DNA from: Acidimicrobiales bacterium
Lineage (GTDB): Bacteria; Actinomycetota; Acidimicrobiia; Acidimicrobiales; MedAcidi-G1
DNA: 60,871 nt
Assembly: GCA_029242745.1 (NCBI GenBank)
Contig: JAQWTI010000019.1
Location: 1 to 60,871 of the forward strand
Reading direction: 5' to 3'
Shown one piece after another: positions 7,897-16,786 of the stretch. A program made the position numbers and the translations under genes. The notes beneath the pieces are model-generated. The model saw only the letters and a list, made by a program, of their open reading frames with translations. It was not told the DNA's origin and ran no database searches. Positions within the stretch are counted from its first letter, which is position 1. Every line of letters starts with the position of its first letter.

Positions 7897-10203
7897 GTGG
7901 GAGTGCCTGGCTTTGATTTGTCCGACCTGCTTGGAGACCAGTCCCAGCAGGGGCATACATTCTGTGCCGCCCTGACTAGTCGGCTTGATGAGCATCTGGC
8001 GGCAGTTTTCTCAGAGGCCGAGGTACCGACAGGAGTTGCCATGGTCGCCCTTGGTGGTTATGGCCGCAGCGAACAGTGTCCTGGGAGCGACCTAGACGTG
8101 GCCCTGGTTCATTCTCCCGGTATTGATATGACTGGTATCGCTGAGCGGGTCTGGTACCCACTTTGGGATGCTGGTCTAAAGCTCGGCCATCAGGTGGGCA
8201 CGGTAGATCAGCTTTTGGAGGTAGGCCGCGAGGACCTCGAAATGGCTACGAGCCTTTTATCCACACGGAGGGTTGCTGGCGCCCTCGATCTAGTTGATGA
8301 CTTGGCTGGGAGGTCACTAGGCCAGTGGCAAGCGCGCTCGCGCCGCAATCTCAACCAACTGCAGGAGGCGGTCGCTGCGCGGCACGCCCGGTTTGGCGAG
8401 GTGGCCTTTCTTCTCGAGCCAGATCTCAAGGAGGCTCGGGGCGGACTACGCGATGTCCACAGTCTGGTTTGGTTGGAAAAGGCCACGGTTCCCATCCTCC
8501 GCGACGTCGAGTCGGCTGGTCTGGCCGCCGCCTTTGAGACGCTGCTGGCTGTTCGGGTCGAACTCCATCGTTTGACCGGACGGCGATCCGACAAGCTCCT
8601 GTTGGAACTCCAAGACGATGTGGCAGTTGCTCTCGGCTTACCTGATGCAGATGTTCTAATGGCCGAAGTCTCTACCGCTGGACGGACTATTGCCTGGACC
8701 GTTGAGGGAGCAGCTCGTCGCACGCTGCGAGCCGCACGCCGACGGGGACCTATGAAGGTTTTGTCTGGCATGCGCCGCCAACAGGTTGGGCCGGGTTTGG
8801 TACTTGATGACGGTCGACTTGAATTGACCAGTGAAGCGGATTTGGAGGACCCCTTGGTCGTCCTTCGTTGCGCGGTCACTGCTGCCCACCGTGGGGCGTA
8901 TCTCCAACGCGGCACCCTGGAGCGTCTAGCGGACTATGCCAAACCGCTCCCAGTCCCTTGGCCTGCTGAGGCTCGAGATTTATTTGTAGAACTGTTGGCA
9001 GCTGGCGTATCTGCAGTTCCGGTAATTGAGGACCTGGATCAGGTTGGCTTGTTCGTTCTTATGGTGCCTGAGTGGGAGCCTTGTCGGTCGCGGCCTCAGC
9101 GCAACGCATACCACCGGTTCACCGTCGACCGACACCTCATGGAGGCTGCGGCTGAAGCATCGAGGCTAGTTGACCGGGTTGATCGGCCAGACCTGTTGCT
9201 GGTTGGGGCACTTTTTCATGACATCGGCAAGGGGTACCCCGGTGACCATACCGCTGCCGGTATCGGTCTACTGGAAGCCATTGCAGTTCGGATGGGTTAC
9301 GAGAAAGAAGATGTCGAACTCCTGGTGGCCATGGTCAGGCATCATCTATTGCTACCTGACGTGGCTACCCGTCGCGACCTTGACGACGACGGCACTATCC
9401 GCCAGGTGGCTGATGCAGTAGGGAACATCCCTCTTCTGGACTTACTTGGCGCCCTGACCGAAGCAGACTCGATTGCCACCGGACCGTCAGCTTGGAGCAG
9501 TTGGAAGGCGGGTTTGGTCGGAGAACTAGTGGAGCGCACCTCTCACTTGCTGGCGGGTGGCGACGTGGGCGACTTGGTCGGGGCGTCTTTCCCTGATGCT
9601 GAGCAGCAGGCGCTACTCGATGATGGGCGCTTCCTGGTAAGTGGCGAGGGCTATAAACTGACGGTGGTAGCGGCTGATCGACCCGGCACGTTCGCAAAGG
9701 TTGCCGGTGTGCTGGCTCTCAATGGTGCTGATGTGCTGGGCGCTTCGGCTCACTCTGAGTATGGCCGGGCGCTTTCGGTCTTCCGTGTCGGCTCGGTGCT
9801 GGGCGGCGAACCTAATTGGACTCAAATAGCAGAACAGGTGGACCGAGCGCTGGCGGGACGGCTTGCAGTGGCAGCTCGTCTAGGTGACCGGTCTCGGACC
9901 TACCGTCCTGTCCGGCTGGCCGCCCGTCCAGCCCGCCCTACTGTCACGGCTGACAACATCTCGTCGACAACTGCCACCGTGCTGGAGGTGACCTGCCCTG
10001 ACGGGGTTGGTGTCCTTTATCGGATAACGAGGGCCTTCGCTGAGCTGGATCTGGACATTGTTCGGGCCCATGTGCAGACCCTCGGTTCCGATGTGATCGG
10101 TGCCTTCTATGTGCGTGACCCGTTTGGCGTCAAGATCACTGATCCTGACCACCTTCTTGAGGTGGAGTTGTCGGTACTTCGATGGGTGGCTGTCAACTTC
10201 TGA
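7897..10203 (+). CDS. glnD: GlnD, PII uridylyltransferase/UMP-removing enzyme
   Basis: A 768-residue bifunctional sensor of glutamine. It modifies the PII protein with UMP or removes it, and so tunes nitrogen assimilation. An N-terminal nucleotidyltransferase domain carries GGYGRSE followed by SDLDVALVH. A central HD hydrolase domain carries HDIGKGYPGDHT. Two C-terminal ACT domains (near residues 590-670 and 695-768) bind glutamine. The length is a little below the E. coli enzyme (890). The glnB/glnK and amtB genes that often accompany it are absent. The GTG at 7897 is the only plausible start in frame near the beginning of homology; GTG 7903 is nearby. Confidence 0.93.
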   Translation: MGVPGFDLSDLLGDQSQQGHTFCAALTSRLDEHLAAVFSEAEVPTGVAMVALGGYGRSEQCPGSDLDVALVHSPGIDMTGIAERVWYPLWDAGLKLGHQVGTVDQLLEVGREDLEMATSLLSTRRVAGALDLVDDLAGRSLGQWQARSRRNLNQLQEAVAARHARFGEVAFLLEPDLKEARGGLRDVHSLVWLEKATVPILRDVESAGLAAAFETLLAVRVELHRLTGRRSDKLLLELQDDVAVALGLPDADVLMAEVSTAGRTIAWTVEGAARRTLRAARRRGPMKVLSGMRRQQVGPGLVLDDGRLELTSEADLEDPLVVLRCAVTAAHRGAYLQRGTLERLADYAKPLPVPWPAEARDLFVELLAAGVSAVPVIEDLDQVGLFVLMVPEWEPCRSRPQRNAYHRFTVDRHLMEAAAEASRLVDRVDRPDLLLVGALFHDIGKGYPGDHTAAGIGLLEAIAVRMGYEKEDVELLVAMVRHHLLLPDVATRRDLDDDGTIRQVADAVGNIPLLDLLGALTEADSIATGPSAWSSWKAGLVGELVERTSHLLAGGDVGDLVGASFPDAEQQALLDDGRFLVSGEGYKLTVVAADRPGTFAKVAGVLALNGADVLGASAHSEYGRALSVFRVGSVLGGEPNWTQIAEQVDRALAGRLAVAARLGDRSRTYRPVRLAARPARPTVTADNISSTTATVLEVTCPDGVGVLYRITRAFAELDLDIVRAHVQTLGSDVIGAFYVRDPFGVKITDPDHLLEVELSVLRWVAVNF

Positions 10204-10234
10204 TGCGGCTACCTAATCCGCCTACGGTGTATAC

Positions 10235-10960
10235 ATGAATGTTTCTTCTGGTCCTCCGAGCCAAGTTGACTTACTTCGGTGGGCAGAAGCGTTGGCGGCG
10301 TCGGCCATGACTGGAATCGGCTTCACCGAGTCCCTCTACGAACGGGAGCGGTACGAGGAGATTCTCCACGTAGCAGGTGAGATACGTGCACGATCTGACG
10401 CTTTGTCCGGTCGTACGGTCGATTCCACAGATCTGGTGTCAGAGTGGTATGACGGTATCGGCCAGGGCGTAAAGGGTTATGTCACACCTAAAGTCACCGT
10501 GGGAGCGGTGGTTGGTAATGACGCTGGCGAGATGCTGCTGGTCCAGCGATCTGGATCGGGAGTTTGGCTGTATCCGACTGGGTGGGCCGACGTTGGCTAT
10601 TCGCCAGCCGAAGTGGTGATTAAAGAGGTCCTTGAGGAGACTGGTATCGAATGCGAGGTAGTGCGCCCTATCGCCATCCTTGACGGACTGCGGCTAGGTA
10701 TCACCAGCATTCCGCTGTACTCGCTGGTTTTTCACTGCCGCATGAAGGGTGGCAAGTTGAAGGCCCATCCTTTGGAGTGCTTGGACGTGGGTTTCTTTGC
10801 CGAGGATTCCCTACCTGAAGGCCACGCTTTACCTCTTGAGTGGGTATCTGAGGCTTTTGCGGCTCTCCGGGGCGAGACAATGGAGGTCCGTTACGACCGC
10901 CCCAGAGATCCACTCTGGGAAGGAGATACGACCCTTCAGGGAGACTTGGGGATCGGCTGA
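10235..10960 (+). CDS. NUDIX hydrolase with N-terminal helical domain
   Basis: A 241-residue NUDIX hydrolase. An N-terminal helical segment (LLRWAEALAASAMTGIGFTE) resembles the extension found in bacterial NUDIX enzymes acting on nucleoside diphosphate sugars or ADP-ribose. The NUDIX box is GWADVGYSPAEVVIKEVLEETG. The usual first glutamate is a tyrosine and the REU arginine a lysine, but the metal-binding EVLEE core is kept. The substrate cannot be told. The start is ATG at 10235. It converges with the PAC2 gene on the other strand. Confidence 0.85.
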   Translation: MNVSSGPPSQVDLLRWAEALAASAMTGIGFTESLYERERYEEILHVAGEIRARSDALSGRTVDSTDLVSEWYDGIGQGVKGYVTPKVTVGAVVGNDAGEMLLVQRSGSGVWLYPTGWADVGYSPAEVVIKEVLEETGIECEVVRPIAILDGLRLGITSIPLYSLVFHCRMKGGKLKAHPLECLDVGFFAEDSLPEGHALPLEWVSEAFAALRGETMEVRYDRPRDPLWEGDTTLQGDLGIG

Positions 10961-10993
10961 CCAGTTCCAATCCCCGGTAAGTGTCGGAATGGC

Positions 10994-11863
10994 TCAGGTG
11001 TCAGGTTGGTTTCGGAGGAAGTCTTCTACTTCAGCCACCAAACGGTCGGGGTTTTCGGTGGTTTCCTCATCGAACGTAGCTTCCAACTGCTCGACGTACT
11101 CGGCTGTGCTCTCATCCTCTGCAACTAGTTCAGTGACCTGGCGCTCGTAGTCAGCAGCAAGAATTTCTAGGTCAGTGCGCGGCACGTCAACTTCAAACAC
11201 CTGACAGAGCCGGTCCACTAGCGCTAGGGCAGCTTTAGGAGATGGGGCATTGGAGACATAGGAGGGAACGCTGGCCCAAAACGTCGCAGTCATTACGCCG
11301 CGATCGCGCAGACCTGCGGCCAGTACACCAACGATGCCTGTCGGCCCCTCGTAGGTGGAAGGAGACAAGTCGAGGCGTGCTGCCAACTTGGCATCGTCAG
11401 TGCCGCCGTACACCTGCGTGGGGCGACTGTGGGGAACATCGGTCAGGAGCGCCCCCAAGGTGCAGACCATTGAGGCGTCAAATGCTTTAGCGGCATAGGC
11501 CAAGTGGTCCACAAAGGTCCTCCAGCGCAACTGGGGCTCGTGGCCGATGGCGCATACCAAGTCGTGGTCGGCATCGGGCACTCTGGCCACATAAATCGAC
11601 GTGGATGGCCAAACGATCTGTCGTATGTCGTCCTCGTTGAGACACACGTTGGGGCGGGCTACCGTGAAGTCGAAGAAGTCTTCGGCATCGATAGTGGCTA
11701 CGTGAACAGCTTCGTAGTGATCACGGATGTAGCGGGCGGCCGTGGAACTGGCCTCACCAGCGTCGTTCCATCCCTCAAAGGCGGCAAGCAGGACCGGTGA
11801 ACGAAGGTCGGTTGGCGCCTGGTCGACAAGCCAAGAGAGGTGTGGTGCGGGGTCGACTGCCAT
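10994..11863 (-). CDS. PAC2 family protein
   Basis: A 289-residue member of the PAC2 (proteasome assembly chaperone) family, which is common in actinobacteria that have a proteasome but has no proven role there. The N-terminal core LLAAFEGWNDAGEASSTAARYI is the family signature, followed by GALLTDVPHSRP and the TGIVGVLAAGLRDRGV segment. The C-terminal third is acidic and probably a coiled helix (about residues 230-285). It stands alone on the minus strand between the NUDIX and GNAT genes. Confidence 0.85.
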   Translation of the reverse strand: MAVDPAPHLSWLVDQAPTDLRSPVLLAAFEGWNDAGEASSTAARYIRDHYEAVHVATIDAEDFFDFTVARPNVCLNEDDIRQIVWPSTSIYVARVPDADHDLVCAIGHEPQLRWRTFVDHLAYAAKAFDASMVCTLGALLTDVPHSRPTQVYGGTDDAKLAARLDLSPSTYEGPTGIVGVLAAGLRDRGVMTATFWASVPSYVSNAPSPKAALALVDRLCQVFEVDVPRTDLEILAADYERQVTELVAEDESTAEYVEQLEATFDEETTENPDRLVAEVEDFLRNQPDT

Positions 11864-11964
11864 CCGGCCGGAGGCTAGCCAGACTCTGGGTAATGTGCGC
11901 CGGGGCTAACTCGAGAGGCCCCTGCCGCTGGTGGGACCCGGTGGGAGTCCTAGGCTCGCCGGAT

Positions 11965-12495
11965 ATGGGTAATAAACAGGTAAGTAGAACGCAGGTAGAG
12001 CGAGTGGGCCGAATTGAGGTCCGTGAAGCCACGACAGTCGATGACAACTTGATTGACGCCATGGGTCGACTCATCCCACAATTATCTAGCTCAAACCCAC
12101 CACCTGATGTTGACGCTCTCAGAGCCATCGTCTCGTCTGAATGCTCGATTCTCCTGTTAGCCGTTGACCCCGATGTTGATAGTGGCCATGCTGGGAAAGT
12201 GGGAAGAGTTGGAGAGGCGAAAATCCTGGGGAGCATGACCCTGGCTCTCTTTCGCATCCCCACCGGTCTGCGCGCCTGGATTGAAGACGTAGTAGTTGAC
12301 GACGCAGCTCGGGGCCAGGGTGTGGGAGAGGCACTGAGCCGGGCAGCTATTGACCGCGCCCGAGAAGCTGGTGCCACCACAATCGACCTGACATCTCGGC
12401 CGTCCCGGGCAGCGGCGAACCGACTCTATGAGCGGCTTGGTTTCAACGAGCGAGCGACCAACGTCTACCGCCTCTCACTCTCCCTAGAAGTATGA
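11965..12495 (+). CDS. GNAT family N-acetyltransferase
   Basis: A 176-residue GNAT protein that would use acetyl-CoA. The acetyl-CoA-binding A motif is WIEDVVVDDAARGQGVGEAL (the RGQGVG loop), followed by the AANRLYERLGF motif near the C-terminus. The acceptor is unknown. ATG at 11965 is chosen because homology begins soon after; the frame stays open upstream to 11797, but that part has no family similarity. Its TGA overlaps the ATG of the next gene (ATGA), so the aldolase-like gene is translationally coupled. Confidence 0.8.
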   Translation: MGNKQVSRTQVERVGRIEVREATTVDDNLIDAMGRLIPQLSSSNPPPDVDALRAIVSSECSILLLAVDPDVDSGHAGKVGRVGEAKILGSMTLALFRIPTGLRAWIEDVVVDDAARGQGVGEALSRAAIDRAREAGATTIDLTSRPSRAAANRLYERLGFNERATNVYRLSLSLEV

Positions 12496-13247
12496 CCGCT
12501 ATTACTCCCTTGCTGACTGACCTCGACGAGGCCCAGGTGCGCGTGGACCTGGCGGCTGCCTTCCGTCTGGCTGCTCGGTTTGATCTTCATGAGTCGGTGG
12601 CTAATCACTTCAGCGCTGCAGTGTCCTCCGACGGTAAGCAATTCCTATGCAATCCGAAGTGGCGGCACTTCGGATTGGTTCGGGCCAGCGAACTCGTCTT
12701 GTTGGATGCTGATGATCCGTCGACCATGGATAGACCCGACGCGCCAGATCCCTCGGCGTGGTGTATCCACGGGGCGGTTCACAGTCGGATTCCTACAGCT
12801 CGGGCTGTTCTGCACTGTCATCCGCCCTACGCATCGGCACTGATTGGGCTAGGAGATCCGACCATCCCCCCGCTAGATCAAGCTACTGCTCGGTTTTGGG
12901 GCCGCACTGTCTACGACATGGAGATGGCAGGGCCGCCCGACGATCCGGCTGAGGGAATCAGGGTGGCTGAAGCCCTTTCGGGTTACTCGGTCATGATGAT
13001 GGGCAACCACGGGGTGACCGTTGTTGGTGAATCGGTAGCCCATGCCTTTGAAGAGCTTTACTATCTGGAGCGTGCCTGTCGGACAACGGTGTTGGCCCTG
13101 TCGACCGGGAGACGGTTACGTCCGATGAGCGATGAGTTGGCTAACTCGGTGGCTCGTATGTGGGAGCGGTTCACTGATCAGGGGGTAGCTCATTTCAATG
13201 AGTTGAAGGCTGTACTCGATTGTGAAGACCCGACTTACCGGGATTAG
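12492..13247 (+). CDS. Class II aldolase/adducin family protein
   Basis: A 251-residue zinc enzyme of the fuculose-phosphate aldolase/adducin superfamily, which cleaves or epimerises sugar phosphates or acts on hydroxy-acids. Zinc-ligand motifs are visible as LHCHPPYA and MGNHGVTVVG, with an N-terminal HESVANHFSAAV typical of the family. The real substrate is not evident. It forms a tight block with the upstream GNAT gene (4-base overlap) and the downstream SnoaL-like and Rieske genes. Confidence 0.85.
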   Translation: MTAITPLLTDLDEAQVRVDLAAAFRLAARFDLHESVANHFSAAVSSDGKQFLCNPKWRHFGLVRASELVLLDADDPSTMDRPDAPDPSAWCIHGAVHSRIPTARAVLHCHPPYASALIGLGDPTIPPLDQATARFWGRTVYDMEMAGPPDDPAEGIRVAEALSGYSVMMMGNHGVTVVGESVAHAFEELYYLERACRTTVLALSTGRRLRPMSDELANSVARMWERFTDQGVAHFNELKAVLDCEDPTYRD

Positions 13248-13250
13248 CGA

Positions 13251-13766
13251 GTGGTGGGTGAGATAAGCAATCAATCGGTGGGGTCGACTGACTCTCAGGC
13301 GCACCTGCGGACTGCCAATCGAGCACTACTTGAACACGTAGTCTCATTATTTGGGACTGAGCGGGCGGGCGAGTTGGTTGACTGCTATGCACCTGACTGG
13401 GTTCTCGAGCTCCCGTTTGCTGATCCTCCGGTTCGTCTTGAGGGGAAGAAGGAGGTCGGCTCCTACCTAGGTTCACGCCTCGGTATCTTTGTGTTCACGC
13501 TCGCGCTGAATGCCGTGCATGAGTGTTTGGACCCTGACCTTCTAGTGGCCGAGTACGAATCCGATGGCTACGTCAGGAGCACTGGCAAGCCCTACCGCAA
13601 TACTTACATTGCTCTGTGGCGGTTTCGGGACGGAAAAGTTTGTGGGGTCAAGGAGTTCCCCAACCCAATGGTGGCCGCTACCGCTTTGATGCCCGGCTCA
13701 TCGGTTAGCACTAGCGATCCACACAAGCCCACAGACCTCGCTAGCGACGAGGAGCATCAGCTGTGA
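13251..13766 (+). CDS. SnoaL/NTF2-like domain protein
   Basis: A 171-residue protein with an NTF2-like cone fold: helix ANRALLEHVVSLFGTERAGELVDCYAPDW, then strands with FADPPVRLEGKKEVGSYLG, and the closing strands YIALWRFRDGKVCGVKEF. Members include ketosteroid isomerase-like enzymes and polyketide cyclases. The GTG at 13251 lies three bases after the aldolase-like stop, and its stop overlaps the GTG of the Rieske gene. Reaction unknown. Confidence 0.75.
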   Translation: MVGEISNQSVGSTDSQAHLRTANRALLEHVVSLFGTERAGELVDCYAPDWVLELPFADPPVRLEGKKEVGSYLGSRLGIFVFTLALNAVHECLDPDLLVAEYESDGYVRSTGKPYRNTYIALWRFRDGKVCGVKEFPNPMVAATALMPGSSVSTSDPHKPTDLASDEEHQL

Positions 13767-14593
13767 GTGCTCCGTCGGAGGTTCGGCCGCCCTTTCCTGT
13801 CGGGTGGTTCGCTGTTGCTTGGGTTGATGAAGTACCCGAGGGCGCCATGGTGCCGTTGGCTGTCTTTGGTCAGGACTTAGCGGTGGGTCGCATGTCATCT
13901 GGCCGTGCGCTGGTGACCCACTCGGTGTGTCCTCACCTAGGCGCTGACCTGGCTGCCGGTGGCTATATCGACAATGACCAGGTGGTCTGCCCACTTCACA
14001 ATTGGTGTTTCAACCATCTTGGAGCCTGCATTTCGGCTACTGACGATCCGATACCAGAAACTGCTCGACTAAGGGTGTGGCCCACTGAGGTTGCCAACGG
14101 CACCATTTGGGCCTACAACGGTCGTGACGGCGAAGAGCCGACGTTGTCGCCGCCCGATACCAGCATCGCCTGGAGCAGCGGTAGACGGCTCAGCGAGGGC
14201 CAGGACGGTCATCCAGAGGATGTCTTAGCCAAAATGCTTACTGGTGTCGGTGTGATTGACGGGAGTCCGGTAGACAACTCTCCCAATACATGGGTGGGGA
14301 GAGCCGCCGACGGCCTGAGGGTGTCAGTTTGTGGCCCGGGAACGTTATTGCTTCAAGGGCCGGGTGGCGAGTCAGAAGTTGTTCACGTGACACCGGTGGA
14401 CGGCTTCGGGGTGGATGTTCGGACTAGCAGCACCGTGCCCAGTTCCGGAATTGTTGAGGACCAGACTTCCTTCAGAAACTGGTACCGCCGGTTTGACCGC
14501 TCACTCGCTCCGAGTCGTTCTCGGCCCCGCTTAGGTCGTGCTGGGAGAAGAGCTGCTCAGGAAGATCGGCCAACAAAGCCTTCCATTCCGTAG
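13763..14593 (+). CDS. Rieske [2Fe-2S] domain protein
   Basis: A 276-residue protein with an N-terminal Rieske domain (about residues 12-115). The cluster ligands are Cys56, His58, Cys76 and His79 in the CPH-x17-CPLH arrangement. The rest of the protein does not show the mononuclear-iron motif of ring-hydroxylating oxygenases, and the length is about 100 residues short of a standard oxygenase alpha subunit. It could be an oxygenase-like protein with a reduced second domain, or an electron-transfer component. The 3' end overlaps the convergent minus-strand gene by 37 bases. Confidence 0.8.
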   Translation: MSAPSEVRPPFPVGWFAVAWVDEVPEGAMVPLAVFGQDLAVGRMSSGRALVTHSVCPHLGADLAAGGYIDNDQVVCPLHNWCFNHLGACISATDDPIPETARLRVWPTEVANGTIWAYNGRDGEEPTLSPPDTSIAWSSGRRLSEGQDGHPEDVLAKMLTGVGVIDGSPVDNSPNTWVGRAADGLRVSVCGPGTLLLQGPGGESEVVHVTPVDGFGVDVRTSSTVPSSGIVEDQTSFRNWYRRFDRSLAPSRSRPRLGRAGRRAAQEDRPTKPSIP

Positions 14594-15687
14594 GGCCTGT
14601 ATGGCCCGATGCACAACTGTTCAAGCACCCCGATGCCCATTCGGTCGCCCATAGTGGCCCGCATGAGGTGCTGGCAGTGCTGATTCTCAAATGCTTGGTC
14701 GTCAACGGTGTCCATGTCCCACCTTTCTGATGTCATAGCCAAGTCGCCTTTCCATGCACCGTGGCCCCACTCGGGGTGGTGGTAGCCAATTCCTTTCATT
14801 CGGAAACTGAAGATCCGCTCTAGGTGGAAATCGTGTCGCAACCCATCGTCAACTGCAATAAACGACAGGTCAGCGGTGTGGGCTAGGCGGCTTCCTTTGT
14901 CGAACTGCAGGCGGTGTTCGTGAGCCCGCATGTGCTGGGCCGCAGCGTCCTCAATGCCTGGCAGTTCGGCCAGAGTGTCGTAAGTCGGTAGAAGGGCACC
15001 CACGCTGGATAGCGGCCGTCCTAGCGAGTCCTCGAACAGTTGGTAGTGGACGCAAAGATCATCAAAGTTCAGTGGAGCCCAGAGAAAGAAGAGGCTGGAT
15101 TGGCCTGGTGGAACCGGGGCGCCCCGTGGGTCACCCCCGGCTAGTGGGCGGATACCCCACGAGCGGTCCTTGGTGCCCCGGGTGGTGTTCGGATCGAACG
15201 TTATCTGTTGGCCGTTGAACTTAATCCAGCCTGTCCAGCGGCCCATTTGGGTGAAGCGTGTGGAGTCCATCGTATGTCGAATCGCCCCACCCCAGTGATG
15301 GCGGGGCTCTTCGACGTTGCCGGTTCGTCCCTCAAAGGTCAAATCGCAGGAGAAGTCAGTCTCGTTCGACTCGAGCACTATCCGGCACGACTGCATCGGC
15401 TCAAGAATTTCTAATCGGAATGGACCGACCACTTGATCGGCCGGATCTCCTGTGGCACGCGAAGATGCGTGGAAGGCATGCTGTACGCCATCTACGGCGA
15501 TGCTGATACCGCAGTCCCGGATACCTAAATGCGGGTAAAGGGCGGTGCCGATGCCGAAGTACAAATCGCCATTGGTCGAATAGCCGTTGAACCAGTAGCG
15601 CTCGTAGACGTCTTTGTCGCTGGACGCCGGCATGGCGATCGGCTCTGGGGTTTGGTGAATCGGGTAGTCGTCGAACCTGCTGAGCAT
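14557..15687 (-). CDS. CrtC/AttH-like conserved hypothetical protein
   Basis: A 376-residue protein with no signal peptide. The pattern of beta-rich repeats and motifs (YERYWFNGYSTNGDLYFG, GRWTGWIKFNGQ, RSWGIRP) resembles the lipocalin-like CrtC/AttH superfamily, which includes carotenoid hydratases and proteins of unknown role. I would not assign a reaction. It is read with the acetoacetate-decarboxylase-like gene 31 bases upstream, suggesting a minus-strand operon linked to the facing Rieske block. Confidence 0.6.
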   Translation of the reverse strand: MLSRFDDYPIHQTPEPIAMPASSDKDVYERYWFNGYSTNGDLYFGIGTALYPHLGIRDCGISIAVDGVQHAFHASSRATGDPADQVVGPFRLEILEPMQSCRIVLESNETDFSCDLTFEGRTGNVEEPRHHWGGAIRHTMDSTRFTQMGRWTGWIKFNGQQITFDPNTTRGTKDRSWGIRPLAGGDPRGAPVPPGQSSLFFLWAPLNFDDLCVHYQLFEDSLGRPLSSVGALLPTYDTLAELPGIEDAAAQHMRAHEHRLQFDKGSRLAHTADLSFIAVDDGLRHDFHLERIFSFRMKGIGYHHPEWGHGAWKGDLAMTSERWDMDTVDDQAFENQHCQHLMRATMGDRMGIGVLEQLCIGPYRPYGMEGFVGRSS

Positions 15688-15718
15688 CAGACTGTTCCTT
15701 TACTTAGGTCGAGCCATG

Positions 15719-16501
15719 TCACCAGACCAACTTCGGTCCCCCGCGTTCACCGGGCCAGCGTGACCCACCGATGGTGTCGGCGTGTGGCCAGAAGGCAACT
15801 GGGTCTAGCGGCCCGGCGTTGGTAATCGAACGCTCTTTGTGACGTGATGTCACCAACTTGGACTCGACCAGGCTCTCCATGGGCAGCAGCGCTGTGTACG
15901 GGTCCCAAGGGCTGTCCCGCAGTATCAGTTCGGCGTCAAGGGTTTCAATGTGTACCGGTTCACTGACCTGACGGACGTGCACGACGTGTGGTGGAAAGTC
16001 CCACTGACCTTCGGTGCCGCCGATAGCGCGGGAATACTTGGTCCACCATTCGTTGTGGACGACCTCGGTCCCATTGGTGGTTGCTTCTTCGGTGACTGTG
16101 CCCCGGAACTCCAAGAACGTATACCCCTGGTGACAGCAGGTAGCTTCGATGCGTTCACCTAGGCGGAAGTATCGGGTGGTGCATGGAAACTTTGGCTGAC
16201 CATTGGTTTCGGCGCTCACGAAGATTGCTGCTTCCTGATCGATGCCGATACCAAGTGAATACTGGCCTTTGATCCCCTTCCAAACAGCGTCGACTTTGGT
16301 CGAAACGCCATATTCGGGCTCGTTACGGATCGGTACGCAGTAGATGCCGAGGTACACGTTTGGGCTACCGGTGGGCTCAATTCCAGGAGGTAGGAGGGTT
16401 GCGATGCGCTCTGGATCGCTCTGGTAAACGATATTCAGTTTCGGGTGCGCGGCAATTTCAGCCGGGCGCGCGGATGGGCTGGCAGGTGTGGTGTCAGACA
16501 T
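15719..16501 (-). CDS. Acetoacetate decarboxylase-like protein
   Basis: A 260-residue member of the acetoacetate decarboxylase superfamily. The likely Schiff-base lysine sits in the NGQPKFPC context, equivalent to the GxPK loop, and the family strand VYLGIYCVPI precedes it. Superfamily members catalyse decarboxylation, aldol condensation or dehydration of keto acids, so the product cannot be inferred. It is the first gene of a minus-strand pair with the CrtC/AttH-like gene. Confidence 0.75.
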   Translation of the reverse strand: MSDTTPASPSARPAEIAAHPKLNIVYQSDPERIATLLPPGIEPTGSPNVYLGIYCVPIRNEPEYGVSTKVDAVWKGIKGQYSLGIGIDQEAAIFVSAETNGQPKFPCTTRYFRLGERIEATCCHQGYTFLEFRGTVTEEATTNGTEVVHNEWWTKYSRAIGGTEGQWDFPPHVVHVRQVSEPVHIETLDAELILRDSPWDPYTALLPMESLVESKLVTSRHKERSITNAGPLDPVAFWPHADTIGGSRWPGERGGPKLVW

Positions 16502-16543
16502 CGCTCCAGCCTGTCTTACCGTCGCCCCTCAGGTCCAATTGGT

Positions 16544-16756
16544 CTATGGGGTTGGGTTCTGGTCCGGTTGGTGGCGGGCTTGCTTGGCCGCCAGGCGTTT
16601 GGCCACCTTTACGTCGTTGCGCTCCACCGCCGTTTTGGCTGCAACCATTACTAGTTGAACGACAGTAAAGACGATGGACAAGAGGACCAGTACCGGCCAT
16701 CCGATAATGAGCCCTATCACGAGAGCAATCATGCCGAGGACGGTGGAGAGGATCAC
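16544..16756 (-). CDS. Small membrane protein
   Basis: A 70-residue protein whose first 40 residues form one or two hydrophobic spans (LGMIALVIGLIIGWPVLVLL, then SIVFTVVQLVMVAA), followed by a short basic polar tail. Homology is not recognised. It lies between the MarR gene and the acetoacetate-decarboxylase-like gene on the same strand, 42 bases from the latter. The GTG at 16756 is used; ATG at 16732 is an alternative. Confidence 0.5.
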   Translation of the reverse strand: MILSTVLGMIALVIGLIIGWPVLVLLSIVFTVVQLVMVAAKTAVERNDVKVAKRLAAKQARHQPDQNPTP

Positions 16757-16786
16757 GGTACGGACCTTAGAGGAGTAGAACCTGAC

